From: Tranquillimonas alkanivorans
GTDB taxonomy: Bacteria > Pseudomonadota > Alphaproteobacteria > Rhodobacterales > Rhodobacteraceae
Direction: 5' to 3'
DNA length: 64,000 bases
Assembly: GCF_900115595.1 (NCBI RefSeq)
Contig: NZ_FOXA01000002.1
Location: forward strand, 124,001-188,000
Part shown: piece by piece, positions 1 to 9,325 of the stretch
How the letters are laid out: each line of letters starts with the position of its first letter
How positions within the stretch are numbered: the first letter of the stretch is position 1
Made by a program: the position numbers and the translations under genes
Notes under the pieces: model-generated
Databases searched by the model: none
Seen by the model: only the letters and a program-made list of their open reading frames with translations
What the model was told of the DNA's origin: nothing

Positions 1-1
1 C

Positions 2-787
2 GCGACAGCGGCCTCGGCGCAGGAGCGGCGGCCGTCCCACTGCATCGCCATCGCCGACGCCGCGCCGGGCATCGAGTATCTGCACCGGGCGAGCTGGGCG
101 GAGCCCGTGCCGGATTATGAAGTTCGGATCAGCTATCTCGACCACTCGATGTTCCTGATCCAGACGCCGGGCGGGCTGTCGGCGGTGACGGATTATACCG
201 GCTACCTCGGGCCCGCGGACTTCGTGCCGGACGTGGCGACGATGAACCACGCCCATTCCAGCCACTGGACCGCGATGCCGGACGAGCGCATTCCCCACGT
301 GCTCAAGGGCTGGGGCGACGGGCGGACGCCGAACGAGCATCACGTGGACCTGGGCGAGATGCTGGTGCGCAACGTGCCGACCGATATCCGCTCGGCCTGG
401 GACGAGGGGGCGGAGAAGTACGGCAACTCGATCTTCGTCTTCGAGGTCGAGGGGATGTGCATTGGCCACCTGGGCCACCTTCACCACGAGCCCGACGAGA
501 TGCAGTACGCGGCGCTGGGTCGGGTCGACGTGGTGATGGCGGCGGTGGACGGGGGCCTGACGGTGGACCTGCCGACGATGATCCGCGTGCTCGGTCGGCT
601 GAAATCCTCGGTCGTGATCCCCATGCACTGGTTCGGACGCGCGACGCTCGATCGGTTCCTGGACGGGATGGAGGACGACTTCGTCATCGAGCGGACGGGC
701 GAGAGCAGCCTGACGGTGGGCCTGCGGACGCTTCCCGACCGCCCTACGGTCATGGTGCTCGAGCCGGAGCTGATGCGGATGGAGTGA
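2..787 (+). CDS. MBL-fold metallo-hydrolase, exported, 5' end cut by window
   Basis: The reading frame is open from base 2, and an internal GTG at 107 is unlikely to be the true start. The upstream codons read ATAASAQE, which looks like the end of a signal peptide with a signal-peptidase-I site, followed by a plausible mature N-terminus. The protein resembles UlaG-like metallo-beta-lactamase-fold hydrolases, with DHSMFLI near the start, MNHAHSSHW in the metal-site region and IPMHWFG near the C-terminus. The canonical HxHxDH is replaced by NHAHSSHW, so the metal ligands are atypical. The substrate is unknown. The true start lies outside the window. Confidence 0.8.
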   Translation, partial: ATAASAQERRPSHCIAIADAAPGIEYLHRASWAEPVPDYEVRISYLDHSMFLIQTPGGLSAVTDYTGYLGPADFVPDVATMNHAHSSHWTAMPDERIPHVLKGWGDGRTPNEHHVDLGEMLVRNVPTDIRSAWDEGAEKYGNSIFVFEVEGMCIGHLGHLHHEPDEMQYAALGRVDVVMAAVDGGLTVDLPTMIRVLGRLKSSVVIPMHWFGRATLDRFLDGMEDDFVIERTGESSLTVGLRTLPDRPTVMVLEPELMRME

Positions 788-823
788 CTTGCGCTCGCCG
801 GCGCGGCCGTTACTCATCTAGTC

Positions 824-2242
824 ATGATGAACCCCATGACCGAGGCGCTGGCACAGGATCTCGCCACGCGCCTGCCCGCCGCCGCGATCCGAGAGGTCGA
901 GCCTCGTTACCTGGAAGAGCCGCGCGGCCAGTGGGCCGGGCAGGCCGCGTGCGTCGTCGCGCCCGCCACGGCCGAGGAGGTGGCCGAGGTGATCCGCTTC
1001 GCCGGGGCGCATGGCGTGCCGGTGGTGCCCTATGGCGGTGGCACGGGTCTGGTCGGCGGGCAGGTGAGCCCGGACGGGGCGGCGCCAATCCTGCTGAGCC
1101 TCGAGCGCATGTCGGCGATCCGGGCCGTCCACCCGCGCGAGGCGGTGCTGGTGGCCGGGGCGGGGGCGATCCTGGCCGACGTGCAGGCGGCGGCCGAGGA
1201 GGCGGCGCTGCTGTTTCCGCTGTCGCTTGCCTCGGAAGGATCGGCGCGAATCGGCGGGCTTCTGGCGACCAACGCGGGAGGCGTGAACGTACTGCGCTAC
1301 GGCAATGCGCGCGAGCTTTGCCTGGGGCTTGAGGCGGTGCTGCCTGACGGCAGCATCTGGCACGGGCTGCGGCGGCTGAGGAAGGACAACACCGGCTATG
1401 ACCTGCGGCACCTGCTGATCGGGGCCGAGGGGACGCTGGGCGTGATCACGGCGGCAAGCCTGCGGCTGTTCCCGCGGCCGGAGCGGCGTGCGGCGGCTTT
1501 CATGGTGGTGCGCGACCCCGGAGCCGCGCTGGACCTGCTGGCCATGGCGCGGCGGCGGCTGGGCGAGGGCGTATCCGCGTTCGAGCTGATCTCGGGCATG
1601 GGGCTGGAGTTCCTGCGCGAGACCGAGAGGCCGGTGCGCCGGCCGTTCGACCCGTCGCCCGACTGGCTGGTGCTGGTCGAGCTGGGGCTTCCGGCGGCGC
1701 TCGACTCCGAGGCGGCGCTGGAGGAGCTGTTTGCCGAGGCGCTGGAGGCGGAGCTGGTCGACGACGGGCTGATCGCGCAGAGCGAGCAGCAGCGCGCCGA
1801 GTTCTGGGCGGTGCGCGAGACCATTCCGGAGGCGAACAAGCACGTGGGGGCCATCGCCTCACACGATATCTCTCTGCCGCTGTCGGCGATCCCGGACTTC
1901 ATCGCGCGCGCGGATGCGGCGCTGGCGAAGCTGGGGGATTTCCGGATCAACTGCTTCGGGCATCTGGGCGACGGGAACCTGCACTACAACGTCTTCCCCG
2001 CGCATGGGCGCAGCAAGACGGAGTACGGCGAGGCGCGGCGCGAGGTAAGCGCGCTGGTGCATGACATGGTGCACGAGATGGAGGGATCGTTCAGCGCGGA
2101 GCACGGCATCGGGCGGCTGAAGGTGGGCGAACTGGAGCGCTATGGCGATCCGGCGAAGCTGGCCGCGATGCGGGCGATCAAGGCGGCGCTGGATCCCAGC
2201 GGGATAATGAACCCGGGCGCGGTGCTGCGCGCGCCGGAGTGA
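824..2242 (+). CDS. FAD-linked oxidoreductase (GlcD / D-2-hydroxyacid dehydrogenase family)
   Basis: The 472-residue protein has the two-domain layout of FAD-dependent 2-hydroxyacid dehydrogenases. An N-terminal PCMH-type FAD-binding domain carries VVPYGGGTGLVGGQ (about residues 66-79). The C-terminal FAD-oxidase domain has the family signature EHGIGRLK and ends in ALDPSGIMNPGAVL. Such enzymes oxidise D-lactate, glycolate or D-2-hydroxyglutarate with a quinone or ETF as acceptor. The substrate cannot be fixed from sequence. ATG codons at 824 and 827 are adjacent; either could be used. It lies 36 bp after the metallo-hydrolase and ends next to a dual-hairpin repeat. Confidence 0.88.
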   Translation: MMNPMTEALAQDLATRLPAAAIREVEPRYLEEPRGQWAGQAACVVAPATAEEVAEVIRFAGAHGVPVVPYGGGTGLVGGQVSPDGAAPILLSLERMSAIRAVHPREAVLVAGAGAILADVQAAAEEAALLFPLSLASEGSARIGGLLATNAGGVNVLRYGNARELCLGLEAVLPDGSIWHGLRRLRKDNTGYDLRHLLIGAEGTLGVITAASLRLFPRPERRAAAFMVVRDPGAALDLLAMARRRLGEGVSAFELISGMGLEFLRETERPVRRPFDPSPDWLVLVELGLPAALDSEAALEELFAEALEAELVDDGLIAQSEQQRAEFWAVRETIPEANKHVGAIASHDISLPLSAIPDFIARADAALAKLGDFRINCFGHLGDGNLHYNVFPAHGRSKTEYGEARREVSALVHDMVHEMEGSFSAEHGIGRLKVGELERYGDPAKLAAMRAIKAALDPSGIMNPGAVLRAPE

Positions 2243-2246
2243 GATG

Positions 2247-2297
2247 GCGAAGACCTTCCTGAAAGGTCTTCGCAAATACCTTCTGAAGGAATTCGGG
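2247..2297. repeat. Dual-hairpin intergenic repeat, copy 1 (likely bidirectional terminator)
   Basis: A perfect 11-bp stem (2247-2257 with 2263-2273, loop CCTGA) is followed by a decayed second hairpin (CCTT-CTG-AAGG at 2279-2289). It sits between two convergent genes and stops 5 bp before the apt stop codon. Better-preserved copies with the same two-hairpin order lie at 13023-13073 and 29761-29807. Confidence 0.75.
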
Positions 2298-2301
2298 GCG
2301 C

Positions 2302-2841
2302 TCAGGCGCCCTCAAACTCGCACAGGACGTGGACATCCATGTCCAGGTCTTCCAGCAGCTTGCGGCCGCCGAGTTCGGGCAGGTCGATGATGAAGGCGCA
2401 GCCCACGATCTCGGCCCCGAGCCGCTTGAGCAGCTTGATGCCCGCGCCGGCCGTGCCGCCGGTGGCCAGCAGGTCGTCGACCAGGAGCACCGTCTCGCCC
2501 GGCTGAAGGGCGTCGTCGTGGATCTCGACGATCGCCTCGCCGTATTCCAGCTTGTAATCTTGGCTGATCGTGGTGCCGGGCAGCTTGCCCTTCTTGCGGA
2601 TCGGCACGAAGCCGCAGCCCAGCTGGTGGGCGATGGCCCCGCCCAGGATGAAGCCCCGCGCCTCGAGCCCGACTACCTTGTCGATGCGCTGGCCGGCATA
2701 GGGGTCGAGCATCTGGTCGACGCAGATGCGGAAGCCGCGCGGGTCGGAGAAGAGGGTGGTGACGTCTCGGAACATGATCCCCTCGTGGGGGAAGTCCACG
2801 ATGGTGCGGATGTAATCCTTGACGGTCTTGCGCTCGGTCAT
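2302..2841 (-). CDS. apt: Adenine phosphoribosyltransferase
   Basis: It makes AMP from adenine and PRPP in purine salvage. The 179 residues match the usual length of Apt. The PRPP-binding signature [16 protein letters not shown] is present, as are [11 protein letters not shown] near the N-terminus and GLEARGF. The frame is open for 40 codons further upstream, but that stretch is low-complexity and the ATG at 2841 gives the standard family start [11 protein letters not shown]. It lies 70 bp downstream of mtnP on the same strand. MtnP releases adenine, which Apt recycles, so the pair forms a salvage unit. Confidence 0.96.
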   Translation of the reverse strand: MTERKTVKDYIRTIVDFPHEGIMFRDVTTLFSDPRGFRICVDQMLDPYAGQRIDKVVGLEARGFILGGAIAHQLGCGFVPIRKKGKLPGTTISQDYKLEYGEAIVEIHDDALQPGETVLLVDDLLATGGTAGAGIKLLKRLGAEIVGCAFIIDLPELGGRKLLEDLDMDVHVLCEFEGA

Positions 2842-2911
2842 CGCCCTCGGTCCCGGCTGATTTTCAGACGCTGCCCCTGATGGCGGAAGCGCGGCGGGCA
2901 CGCAAGGCGGA

Positions 2912-3790
<879 letters not shown>

Positions 3791-3953
3791 GGTTTCCGCC
3801 CTTCTCGCGCTGCACCTGTGCCGTCTCTAGCGGCCCGCGAGCGGAGTGCAAGGCGCGGGGTACGGCCGGGGATCGTGGCTTCGCGGTTGGCAGAGGACAG
3901 CCCAAGGGGGGCGGGGCTGGTCGCCTATTCAAGCGACTCCGGCCGCGCCCCGA

Positions 3954-3967
3954 TTGACAGCTGTCAA
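3954..3967. promoter_or_regulatory. Perfect 14-bp palindrome upstream of the GYD gene
   Basis: TTGACAGCTGTCAA is a perfect palindrome whose left half is a consensus -35 hexamer. It lies about 95 bp upstream of the GYD-domain ATG at 4063 in the divergent gap to mtnP. No good -10 hexamer stands 16-18 bp downstream, so whether this is a promoter with overlapping operator or only an operator is open. Confidence 0.4.
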
Positions 3968-4062
3968 CGCCGCGTCGCGCCTCCGGTTCTAGACTGGAGC
4001 TATCGGGGGCGCCGTTCGCCGCCGTTTCCGTTCAATCGACAAACCTCGAGGAGGGCACGACG

Positions 4063-4395
4063 ATGCCGTACTACCTTTTCAAGGGCCGGTACACGACCCA
4101 GGCCTACAAGGCGCTGGTCGACACTCCCCAGGACCGGACAGCCGCCGGCACGGCGGTGGTCGAGGCGGCAGGCGGCAAGCTGCACAACCTGTTCTTCTGC
4201 TTCGGCAAGGAAGACGTCATTGCGCTCATCGAGATGCCGGACGATCAGGCGATGGCCGCCGCCGCCATGACGCTGGCGGCGTCGGGGGCCTTCGCGGGCG
4301 GGTCGACGACCAAGCTGCTTACTGCGCAAGAGGCTAAGGCGGCGATGGAGGCCGCGCAGACCGTCGCCAAAAGCTACACGCCCGTGACCGGTTGA
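4063..4395 (+). CDS. GYD domain-containing protein
   Basis: A 110-residue protein of the GYD family, small alpha/beta dimeric-barrel-like proteins of unknown biochemical role. It starts MPYYLFKGRYT and contains a central glycine-rich segment EAAGGKLHNLFFCFGKED typical of the family. No signal peptide or membrane segment is seen. A GAGG Shine-Dalgarno sequence lies about 10 nt upstream of the ATG. It is transcribed divergently from mtnP and convergently with the flavin reductase, ending 4 bp from that gene's stop. No function is assigned. Confidence 0.85.
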   Translation: MPYYLFKGRYTTQAYKALVDTPQDRTAAGTAVVEAAGGKLHNLFFCFGKEDVIALIEMPDDQAMAAAAMTLAASGAFAGGSTTKLLTAQEAKAAMEAAQTVAKSYTPVTG

Positions 4396-4399
4396 CGCT

Positions 4400-5005
4400 T
4401 CATTCGCCGGGGCGTTTCAGGCTGAAGACCTCGGTGACCCGCGCGTAATCGCGGTAACCCAGCCGCGCGAGGGGCTGGAAGCGCGTGACGTCGAACTGGC
4501 CGTCGACCAGGCAATCGTCGCGCAGGTGAATGCCTGTGACCTCGCCGAACACCACGAAATTGGCCGCGCCGGGAAGCTGGACGATCTGCGTCAGCTCGCA
4601 TTCCAGGTTGGCCGGAGCATTGGCGACCCGGGAACAGGGGATCGTGTCGCATTCCGCTCGCTCGATTCCCGCCTTGTCGAACTCGTCGACCTCGCGCGGC
4701 CATGGCCCGGACGAGACGTTCATCACGTCGCGCATCGCATATTCAACGATGTTGACGCAGAACACGCCGGTGTCGCGGATGTTCGAGACGCTGTCCTTGG
4801 TGCCTTCGCGGTCGTCCTTCTGGCCGGTCGAGGCGAACATCACCTGCGGCGGGACATAGGCGACCGCGTTGAAGAACGAGTAAGGCGCGAGGTTCTCGGC
4901 CCCGTCTGAGCCGCGCGTCGAGACCCAGCCGATGGGGCGCGGCGTGACGATGGCGTTGAACGGGTTGTGCGGCAGCCCGTGGCCGTCTTCTGGACGATAG
5001 AACAT
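4400..5005 (-). CDS. Flavin reductase family protein (FMN-binding split barrel)
   Basis: A 201-residue protein of the flavin reductase-like family. The N-terminal signature NAIVTPRPIGWVSTRG and the following APYSFFNAVAYVPPQVMF form the FMN-binding split-barrel edge. Such proteins bind FMN and either reduce flavin for a partner monooxygenase or act as small oxidoreductases; no monooxygenase partner is adjacent. The ATG at 5005 was chosen because it gives the family start MFYRPEDG; the 140 upstream codons are an artefact of high GC. Confidence 0.88.
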   Translation of the reverse strand: MFYRPEDGHGLPHNPFNAIVTPRPIGWVSTRGSDGAENLAPYSFFNAVAYVPPQVMFASTGQKDDREGTKDSVSNIRDTGVFCVNIVEYAMRDVMNVSSGPWPREVDEFDKAGIERAECDTIPCSRVANAPANLECELTQIVQLPGAANFVVFGEVTGIHLRDDCLVDGQFDVTRFQPLARLGYRDYARVTEVFSLKRPGE

Positions 5006-5079
5006 GCGCTCTCCTGATCCGGTTTGCCGGTGACCTAGCCGCATGCTAGGCGCAAATCCAGTGGCGACGGGGGCAGGGC

Positions 5080-5577
5080 GTGATCCAGATCGAGGAGGAA
5101 CGGGACGAGGATTGGTGGGAGGTCGAGGCCCTATACGACCTCTGCTTCGCGCCGGGACGCGAGGCGCTGTCCTCCTATCGCCTGCGAGACGGCGTGGCGC
5201 CGGTGCGTGCGCTGTGCCTGACGGCGCGGGACGAGCAGGGCATCCTCGCCTCGGCCATTCGCTTCTGGCCCGTGTGCGTGGGCGCACAGCGAGTGTTACT
5301 GCTTGGACCGATCGCCGTGCACCCCACGCGGCAGGGCGAGGGGCTGGGCGCGCTGCTGATCCGCGAGAGCCTTCTGCTGGCGCGGCGCGAGGGCTGGCTG
5401 CGGGTGATGCTGGTCGGCGACGCACCCTATTATTCCCGCTTTGGATTCAGTCACTTGAGCGGCGTCGAGATGCCCCCGCCCACCAATCCGGACCGGGTTC
5501 TGGGCGTCGCTCTGGTGCCCGGCGCATGGGAGGGCGTGACCGGTCAGGTGACGCGGGCGGCGGAAGGCGCCTGTTGA
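5080..5577 (+). CDS. GNAT-family N-acetyltransferase
   Basis: A 165-residue acetyltransferase resembling the YhbS group. The acetyl-CoA pyrophosphate-binding region reads LGPIAVHPTRQGEGLGALLI, followed by VGDAPYYSRFGFSHL, typical of this subgroup. The start is GTG at 5080; no ATG gives a complete domain. The substrate is unknown. It is divergent from the flavin reductase with a 74-bp gap. Confidence 0.85.
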   Translation: MIQIEEERDEDWWEVEALYDLCFAPGREALSSYRLRDGVAPVRALCLTARDEQGILASAIRFWPVCVGAQRVLLLGPIAVHPTRQGEGLGALLIRESLLLARREGWLRVMLVGDAPYYSRFGFSHLSGVEMPPPTNPDRVLGVALVPGAWEGVTGQVTRAAEGAC

Positions 5578-5691
5578 TCTAAGCCCTTGGAAGGCGGTGA
5601 AACCTTCGTGGAACCCGGAGCCGCGGGAGGTTGTTGAGGCAGCATACCATGATGCGGTGCCCTGGCGCCGCGAGAAACACGGAGTTTCGTT

Positions 5692-6168
5692 ATGAAAAAG
5701 CTGATGATTGCGACCGCCATCGCCACGATGACCACCACCGGTGCCTTCGCTCAGGAAGAGCAGCTCGACGAGCTGGTCGACGTTGAGCTGGGCGAAATCG
5801 GAATGGACAACGTGGACGTGAGCGCGCTGCCCGACGCCGCGGTGGCCGAGCTTCACCTGTACCTGACGAGCGACACGCAGGAGAGCGAGAGCATCACGCA
5901 GAACCGCGTGCGCAGCGTGCTTGAAGATTACGGCGTGCGCCTGCGGACCGGCGAAGTCTATGTCGTGGACCCGGCCACGACGGTGGCTATCGAGGTTCCG
6001 GCGAACCAACTGCGGGCCCGCGTCGCGAACCGGCTGGACGTCACCTATGAAGAGGACGTCGACGTGTCGACGCTGACGGACGATCAGGTGGCCGAGCTGT
6101 ACCTGATCCTCACCAGCACCGACGACGCGACCACGAAAGACGACCGCATCCGCGGCGTTCTGCAGTAA
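5692..6168 (+). CDS. Exported acidic protein with duplicated ~38-residue unit, function unknown
   Basis: The 158-residue protein opens with a clear signal peptide (cleavage after AFA, about residue 20). The mature part is acidic and contains two similar units. Residues 41-79 begin VDVSALPDAAVAELHLYLTS and residues 123-158 begin VDVSTLTDDQVAELYLILTS. Both end in R-(V/I)-R-(S/G)-V-L. The second unit ends at the stop codon. The pattern suggests an internal duplication. The gene is monocistronic: it has a GGAG-type ribosome site and a strong terminator directly after. No family was recognised. Confidence 0.8.
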   Translation: MKKLMIATAIATMTTTGAFAQEEQLDELVDVELGEIGMDNVDVSALPDAAVAELHLYLTSDTQESESITQNRVRSVLEDYGVRLRTGEVYVVDPATTVAIEVPANQLRARVANRLDVTYEEDVDVSTLTDDQVAELYLILTSTDDATTKDDRIRGVLQ

Positions 6169-6188
6169 TCGCGACCGGTTAGACGGAT

Positions 6189-6219
6189 AAAGGGCCGCCC
6201 GGATGCCGGGCGGCCTTTC
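6189..6219 (+). terminator. Rho-independent terminator after the exported-protein gene
   Basis: A perfect 10-bp GC-rich stem (6193-6202 with 6206-6215, loop ATG) is followed by a short T-run (TTTCTTC). It starts about 20 bp after the stop codon at 6168. Confidence 0.85.
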
Positions 6220-6269
6220 TTCGTGACAGGTGCTTGTCCTGTCGTCCTCTCCCGACCATCTTCAACGGC

Positions 6270-7046
6270 ATGACACACGCACATTCCGCTTCGACCGACA
6301 GCCTTTCCCCCGATGTCAGAACCGAACTCGAGGCGCTGGCGCAGCGTTTCCGCGCGGCCGACAACGTGGGCATGCAGGTGCTCAACCTTGTGGGCGGGCG
6401 GGCTGAGGGCCTGCTCGACCGGCTGCCCGATGGCGTGCGCGAGCGGCTGGACGACGCGACGAAGCGGGCGCTTTCCGTCGCCTCGGACCTTGCCCATCAT
6501 TCGCGCGGGCGGGTGCGCGACCGCGCGGATTGGCTGAACACGGCCGTGACCACCGCGATGGGGGCTGCCGGCGGGGCGGGCGGTCTGCCCACGGCGCTGG
6601 CCGAGCTGCCGGTGACGACGACGGTGCTTCTGCGCGCGATCCAGGGCATCGCGGCCGAGAACGGCTTCGACACCGAGGATCCGGCGGTGCGGATGCATTG
6701 CCTTCAGGTGTTCGGCGCGGCCGGGCCGCTGTCGCGCGACGACGGCACCGACATGGCGTTCCTGTCGGCGCGGATCACGCTGACGGGCGCGACCGTTCAT
6801 GGCCTGATCGCGCGGATCGCGCCGCGCCTGGCGACGGTCATGGGCCAGAAGCTTGCGGCGCAGACCGTGCCGGTTCTGGGCGCGGCGGCTGGGGCGGCGA
6901 CGAACTATGCCTTCACCAGTTATTACCAGGACATGGCGCGGGTGTATTTCGGGCTGCGCGCGCTTGCCCGGGACCGCGGGCTCGACACCGAGGACGTGCT
7001 GCGCGAATTCCGCCTTCTGGTGGAGCCGCCGCGCCAGGTCGGCTGA
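6270..7046 (+). CDS. EcsC family protein
   Basis: A 258-residue protein resembling the EcsC family, first named from Bacillus subtilis but widespread in alphaproteobacteria as stand-alone proteins of unknown activity. Visible features are an alanine/glycine-rich hydrophobic stretch (TTAMGAAGGAGGLPTALAEL, then LPVTTTVLLRAIQGIA) and a second near AAAGAATNYAF. The ATG at 6270 was chosen over an in-frame upstream start at 6234, because the latter would begin just after the preceding terminator with no family similarity. It converges with ptsP, 9 bp apart. Confidence 0.8.
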   Translation: MTHAHSASTDSLSPDVRTELEALAQRFRAADNVGMQVLNLVGGRAEGLLDRLPDGVRERLDDATKRALSVASDLAHHSRGRVRDRADWLNTAVTTAMGAAGGAGGLPTALAELPVTTTVLLRAIQGIAAENGFDTEDPAVRMHCLQVFGAAGPLSRDDGTDMAFLSARITLTGATVHGLIARIAPRLATVMGQKLAAQTVPVLGAAAGAATNYAFTSYYQDMARVYFGLRALARDRGLDTEDVLREFRLLVEPPRQVG

Positions 7047-7055
7047 GTTTGCGGC

Positions 7056-9308
7056 TCAGACGGCCCAGCCGGTCCGGCCCATCCAGTCCATGATGGCCGG
7101 GCGTACCGACTGCGCGCCGGAGTCGCGCGCCTCATGGATCACGCGCCGGGCCTCTTTCAGGTCGACGCGCCGGATCAGGTGCTTGACCGGGCCGATCGAG
7201 GCCGGGCGCATCGACAGCGACCGCAGGCCCATGGCGGCGAAGCACATCGCCTCGATCGGGCGACCGGCGTCTTCTCCGCAGAAGCTGACGGGCGTTCCGG
7301 TTTCCGCGCAGCGCTCGACCACGTGTTCGATCAGCGCCAGGAAACTGACGTTCAGCGTGTCGTAGCGGCGGCGCACGCGCTCGTTCTCGCGGTCGGCGGC
7401 GAAGAAGAACTGCTTCAGGTCGTTGCCGCCGATCGAGATGAAATCCGCCAGCTCGAAGAACTGCCGCGGCGCAAAGGCGAGGCTGGGCGTTTCCAGCATC
7501 GCGCCGATCTGGAGCTTCGAGGGCAGGGGATGGCCCAGCTTCCGCTCGCGCTCGATCTCTTCCAGCAGGCGGCCGCGGGCCTCGCGAAATTCGTCGAACT
7601 GCGCGATGAAGGGGAACATGACGTTGAGCGGCCCGCCGTCGGCGGCCCGGATCAGCGCCTGAAGCTGCATCCGCATGATGCCCGGCTTGTCGAGGCCCAG
7701 CCGGATCGCGCGCCAGCCGAGTGCCGGGTTCGGTTCATCCTCGCGCTTCATGTAGGGCAGGACCTTGTCGGATCCGATGTCGAGCGTGCGGAAGGTCACG
7801 GGCCGCCCCTTGGCCGCCCGGATGACGCGCTGGTAAAGCGCGGCCAGATCGCCCCGGCGCGGCACCTTGTTGCGCGTGAGGAACTGCAGCTCGGTCCGGA
7901 AGAGGCCCACGCCCTCGGCCCCCGATCCTTCGAGCGAGGGCAGGTCGGCCATGAGCCCCGCGTTCATCAGCAGCGACACGCGCGTGCCACACAGCGCCTC
8001 GGCCGGCTGGTCCCTGAGGCCGGCATAGCGTTCCTGCGCCTGCGCCTGCATCGCGATCTTGTCGCGGAACGCCTTGGCGACGCTTTCCTCGGGGCGCAGG
8101 TGGACAACCCCCTGTTCGCCGTCGACGATGATCTGGTCGCCGTTCAGCGCCTCGGTCGTGATGCGTTCGGCATGGACGACCAGGGGAATGGCGAGGGCCC
8201 GGGCAACGATGGCGGCATGGCTGCCGACCGAGCCCTGTTCCAGCACGACGCCCTTGAGCTTGCGGCCATAGTCCAGAAGGTCGCCGGGACCAATGTTGCG
8301 GGCAATCAGGATCGGGTTGTCCGGCATCTCGGCGCCGGTCTGGTTGCCCTGCCCGGTAAGGATGCGCAGCAGCCGGTTCGACAGGTCGTCGAGATCCTGC
8401 AGGCGTTCGCGCAGATACGCGTCGGGAACGGCCTGAAGCCGGGCTCGCGCCGCCGACTGCTCCTTCTCGACCGCCGCCTCGGCGGACAGGCCGCGGGCGA
8501 TGTCCTCCTCCATCCTCCGCATCCAGCTGCGGGAGTTGGCGAACATGCGATAGGCTTCGAGCACGCCGCGCTGCTCGCCGTCGGCGAAGTCGTGGTTCGA
8601 CAGCATGTCGTCCACCGACAGGCGCAGCTGGTCGACGGCTTCGTGCAGGCGCTTGTGTTCGCCCTCGGGATCGTCGGCGATGGGGTTGGTGACGACCACG
8701 CGCGGGTCATGCAGCCAGACGCGGCCTTCGGCCGTGCCCTCCTGCGCCACTGTGGCGCGGAACATCACCGGGTCCTGGTGGCGGGCCGCCAGCGCCGCGC
8801 CCTCGCCGACAAAAGCGCCGAGCTCGGTCATCTCGGCCAGCACCATCGCCACGACTTCGAGGGCATAGACCTCGTCCTCGGAATACTGCCGCTCGTCCTT
8901 GGACTGGACCACGAGCACGCCCAGCCGCTCGCCCAGCCGCTGGATCGGCACGCCGAGGAGCGAGGAGTAAATCTCCTCCCCGGTCTCGGGCATGTAGCGG
9001 AAGCCATGCTCGGCGGGCGCGTTCGCGGCGTTGATCGGGCGTCCGACCTTGGCGATGCGGCCGACCAGGCCCTCGCCCACGCGCATCCGGGTCTGGTGCA
9101 CGGCCTCGGGCTTCAGTCCCTCGGTCGCGCAAAGCTCAAGCGTCTCGGAATCGCGGAACAGGTAGATCGAACAGACCTCGGTCTGCATCGAATCGGCGAC
9201 AAGCTGCGTGACGCGGTCCAGCCGCGCCTGGCCGGCGCTGTCCTCGGCAAGCGCCTCGCGCAAGCGGCCGAGCAGCTTGCGGCTTTCCGTTTCCGTTCCC
9301 TGTGGCAT
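7056..9308 (-). CDS. ptsP: Phosphoenolpyruvate–protein phosphotransferase of the nitrogen PTS (EI-Ntr)
   Basis: A 750-residue enzyme I paralogue that takes phosphate from PEP and passes it to NPr in the regulatory nitrogen PTS. An N-terminal GAF domain (about residues 20-165) distinguishes EI-Ntr from sugar EI. The phospho-histidine domain carries SVGSHAAIVARA with the active His near residue 364. The C-terminal TIM barrel includes IGGNDLKQFFFAADRE and the catalytic cysteine in VSFCGEDAG. It follows lysC with a 17-bp gap on the same strand, a common alphaproteobacterial arrangement. No sugar-PTS genes are nearby. Confidence 0.96.
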   Translation of the reverse strand: MPQGTETESRKLLGRLREALAEDSAGQARLDRVTQLVADSMQTEVCSIYLFRDSETLELCATEGLKPEAVHQTRMRVGEGLVGRIAKVGRPINAANAPAEHGFRYMPETGEEIYSSLLGVPIQRLGERLGVLVVQSKDERQYSEDEVYALEVVAMVLAEMTELGAFVGEGAALAARHQDPVMFRATVAQEGTAEGRVWLHDPRVVVTNPIADDPEGEHKRLHEAVDQLRLSVDDMLSNHDFADGEQRGVLEAYRMFANSRSWMRRMEEDIARGLSAEAAVEKEQSAARARLQAVPDAYLRERLQDLDDLSNRLLRILTGQGNQTGAEMPDNPILIARNIGPGDLLDYGRKLKGVVLEQGSVGSHAAIVARALAIPLVVHAERITTEALNGDQIIVDGEQGVVHLRPEESVAKAFRDKIAMQAQAQERYAGLRDQPAEALCGTRVSLLMNAGLMADLPSLEGSGAEGVGLFRTELQFLTRNKVPRRGDLAALYQRVIRAAKGRPVTFRTLDIGSDKVLPYMKREDEPNPALGWRAIRLGLDKPGIMRMQLQALIRAADGGPLNVMFPFIAQFDEFREARGRLLEEIERERKLGHPLPSKLQIGAMLETPSLAFAPRQFFELADFISIGGNDLKQFFFAADRENERVRRRYDTLNVSFLALIEHVVERCAETGTPVSFCGEDAGRPIEAMCFAAMGLRSLSMRPASIGPVKHLIRRVDLKEARRVIHEARDSGAQSVRPAIMDWMGRTGWAV

Positions 9309-9325
9309 GGTCCCTTTCCGGGGCC

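Noticed and set aside
457-1332. Long plus-strand open frame overlapping the hydrolase and dehydrogenase genes
   Set aside because: Arg/Gly-rich low-complexity product in a third frame of two clear genes; typical shadow of high GC.
818-1843. Long minus-strand open frame opposite the FAD-linked dehydrogenase
   Set aside because: Antisense shadow: no family motifs, while the plus-strand product has a complete known domain pattern.
5610-5635. GGAAC-N17-TGTT resembling an EcfG-type promoter upstream of the exported-protein gene
   Set aside because: The -10 half deviates from CGTT, and Rhodobacterales generally lack the EcfG general-stress system, so a chance match is likelier.
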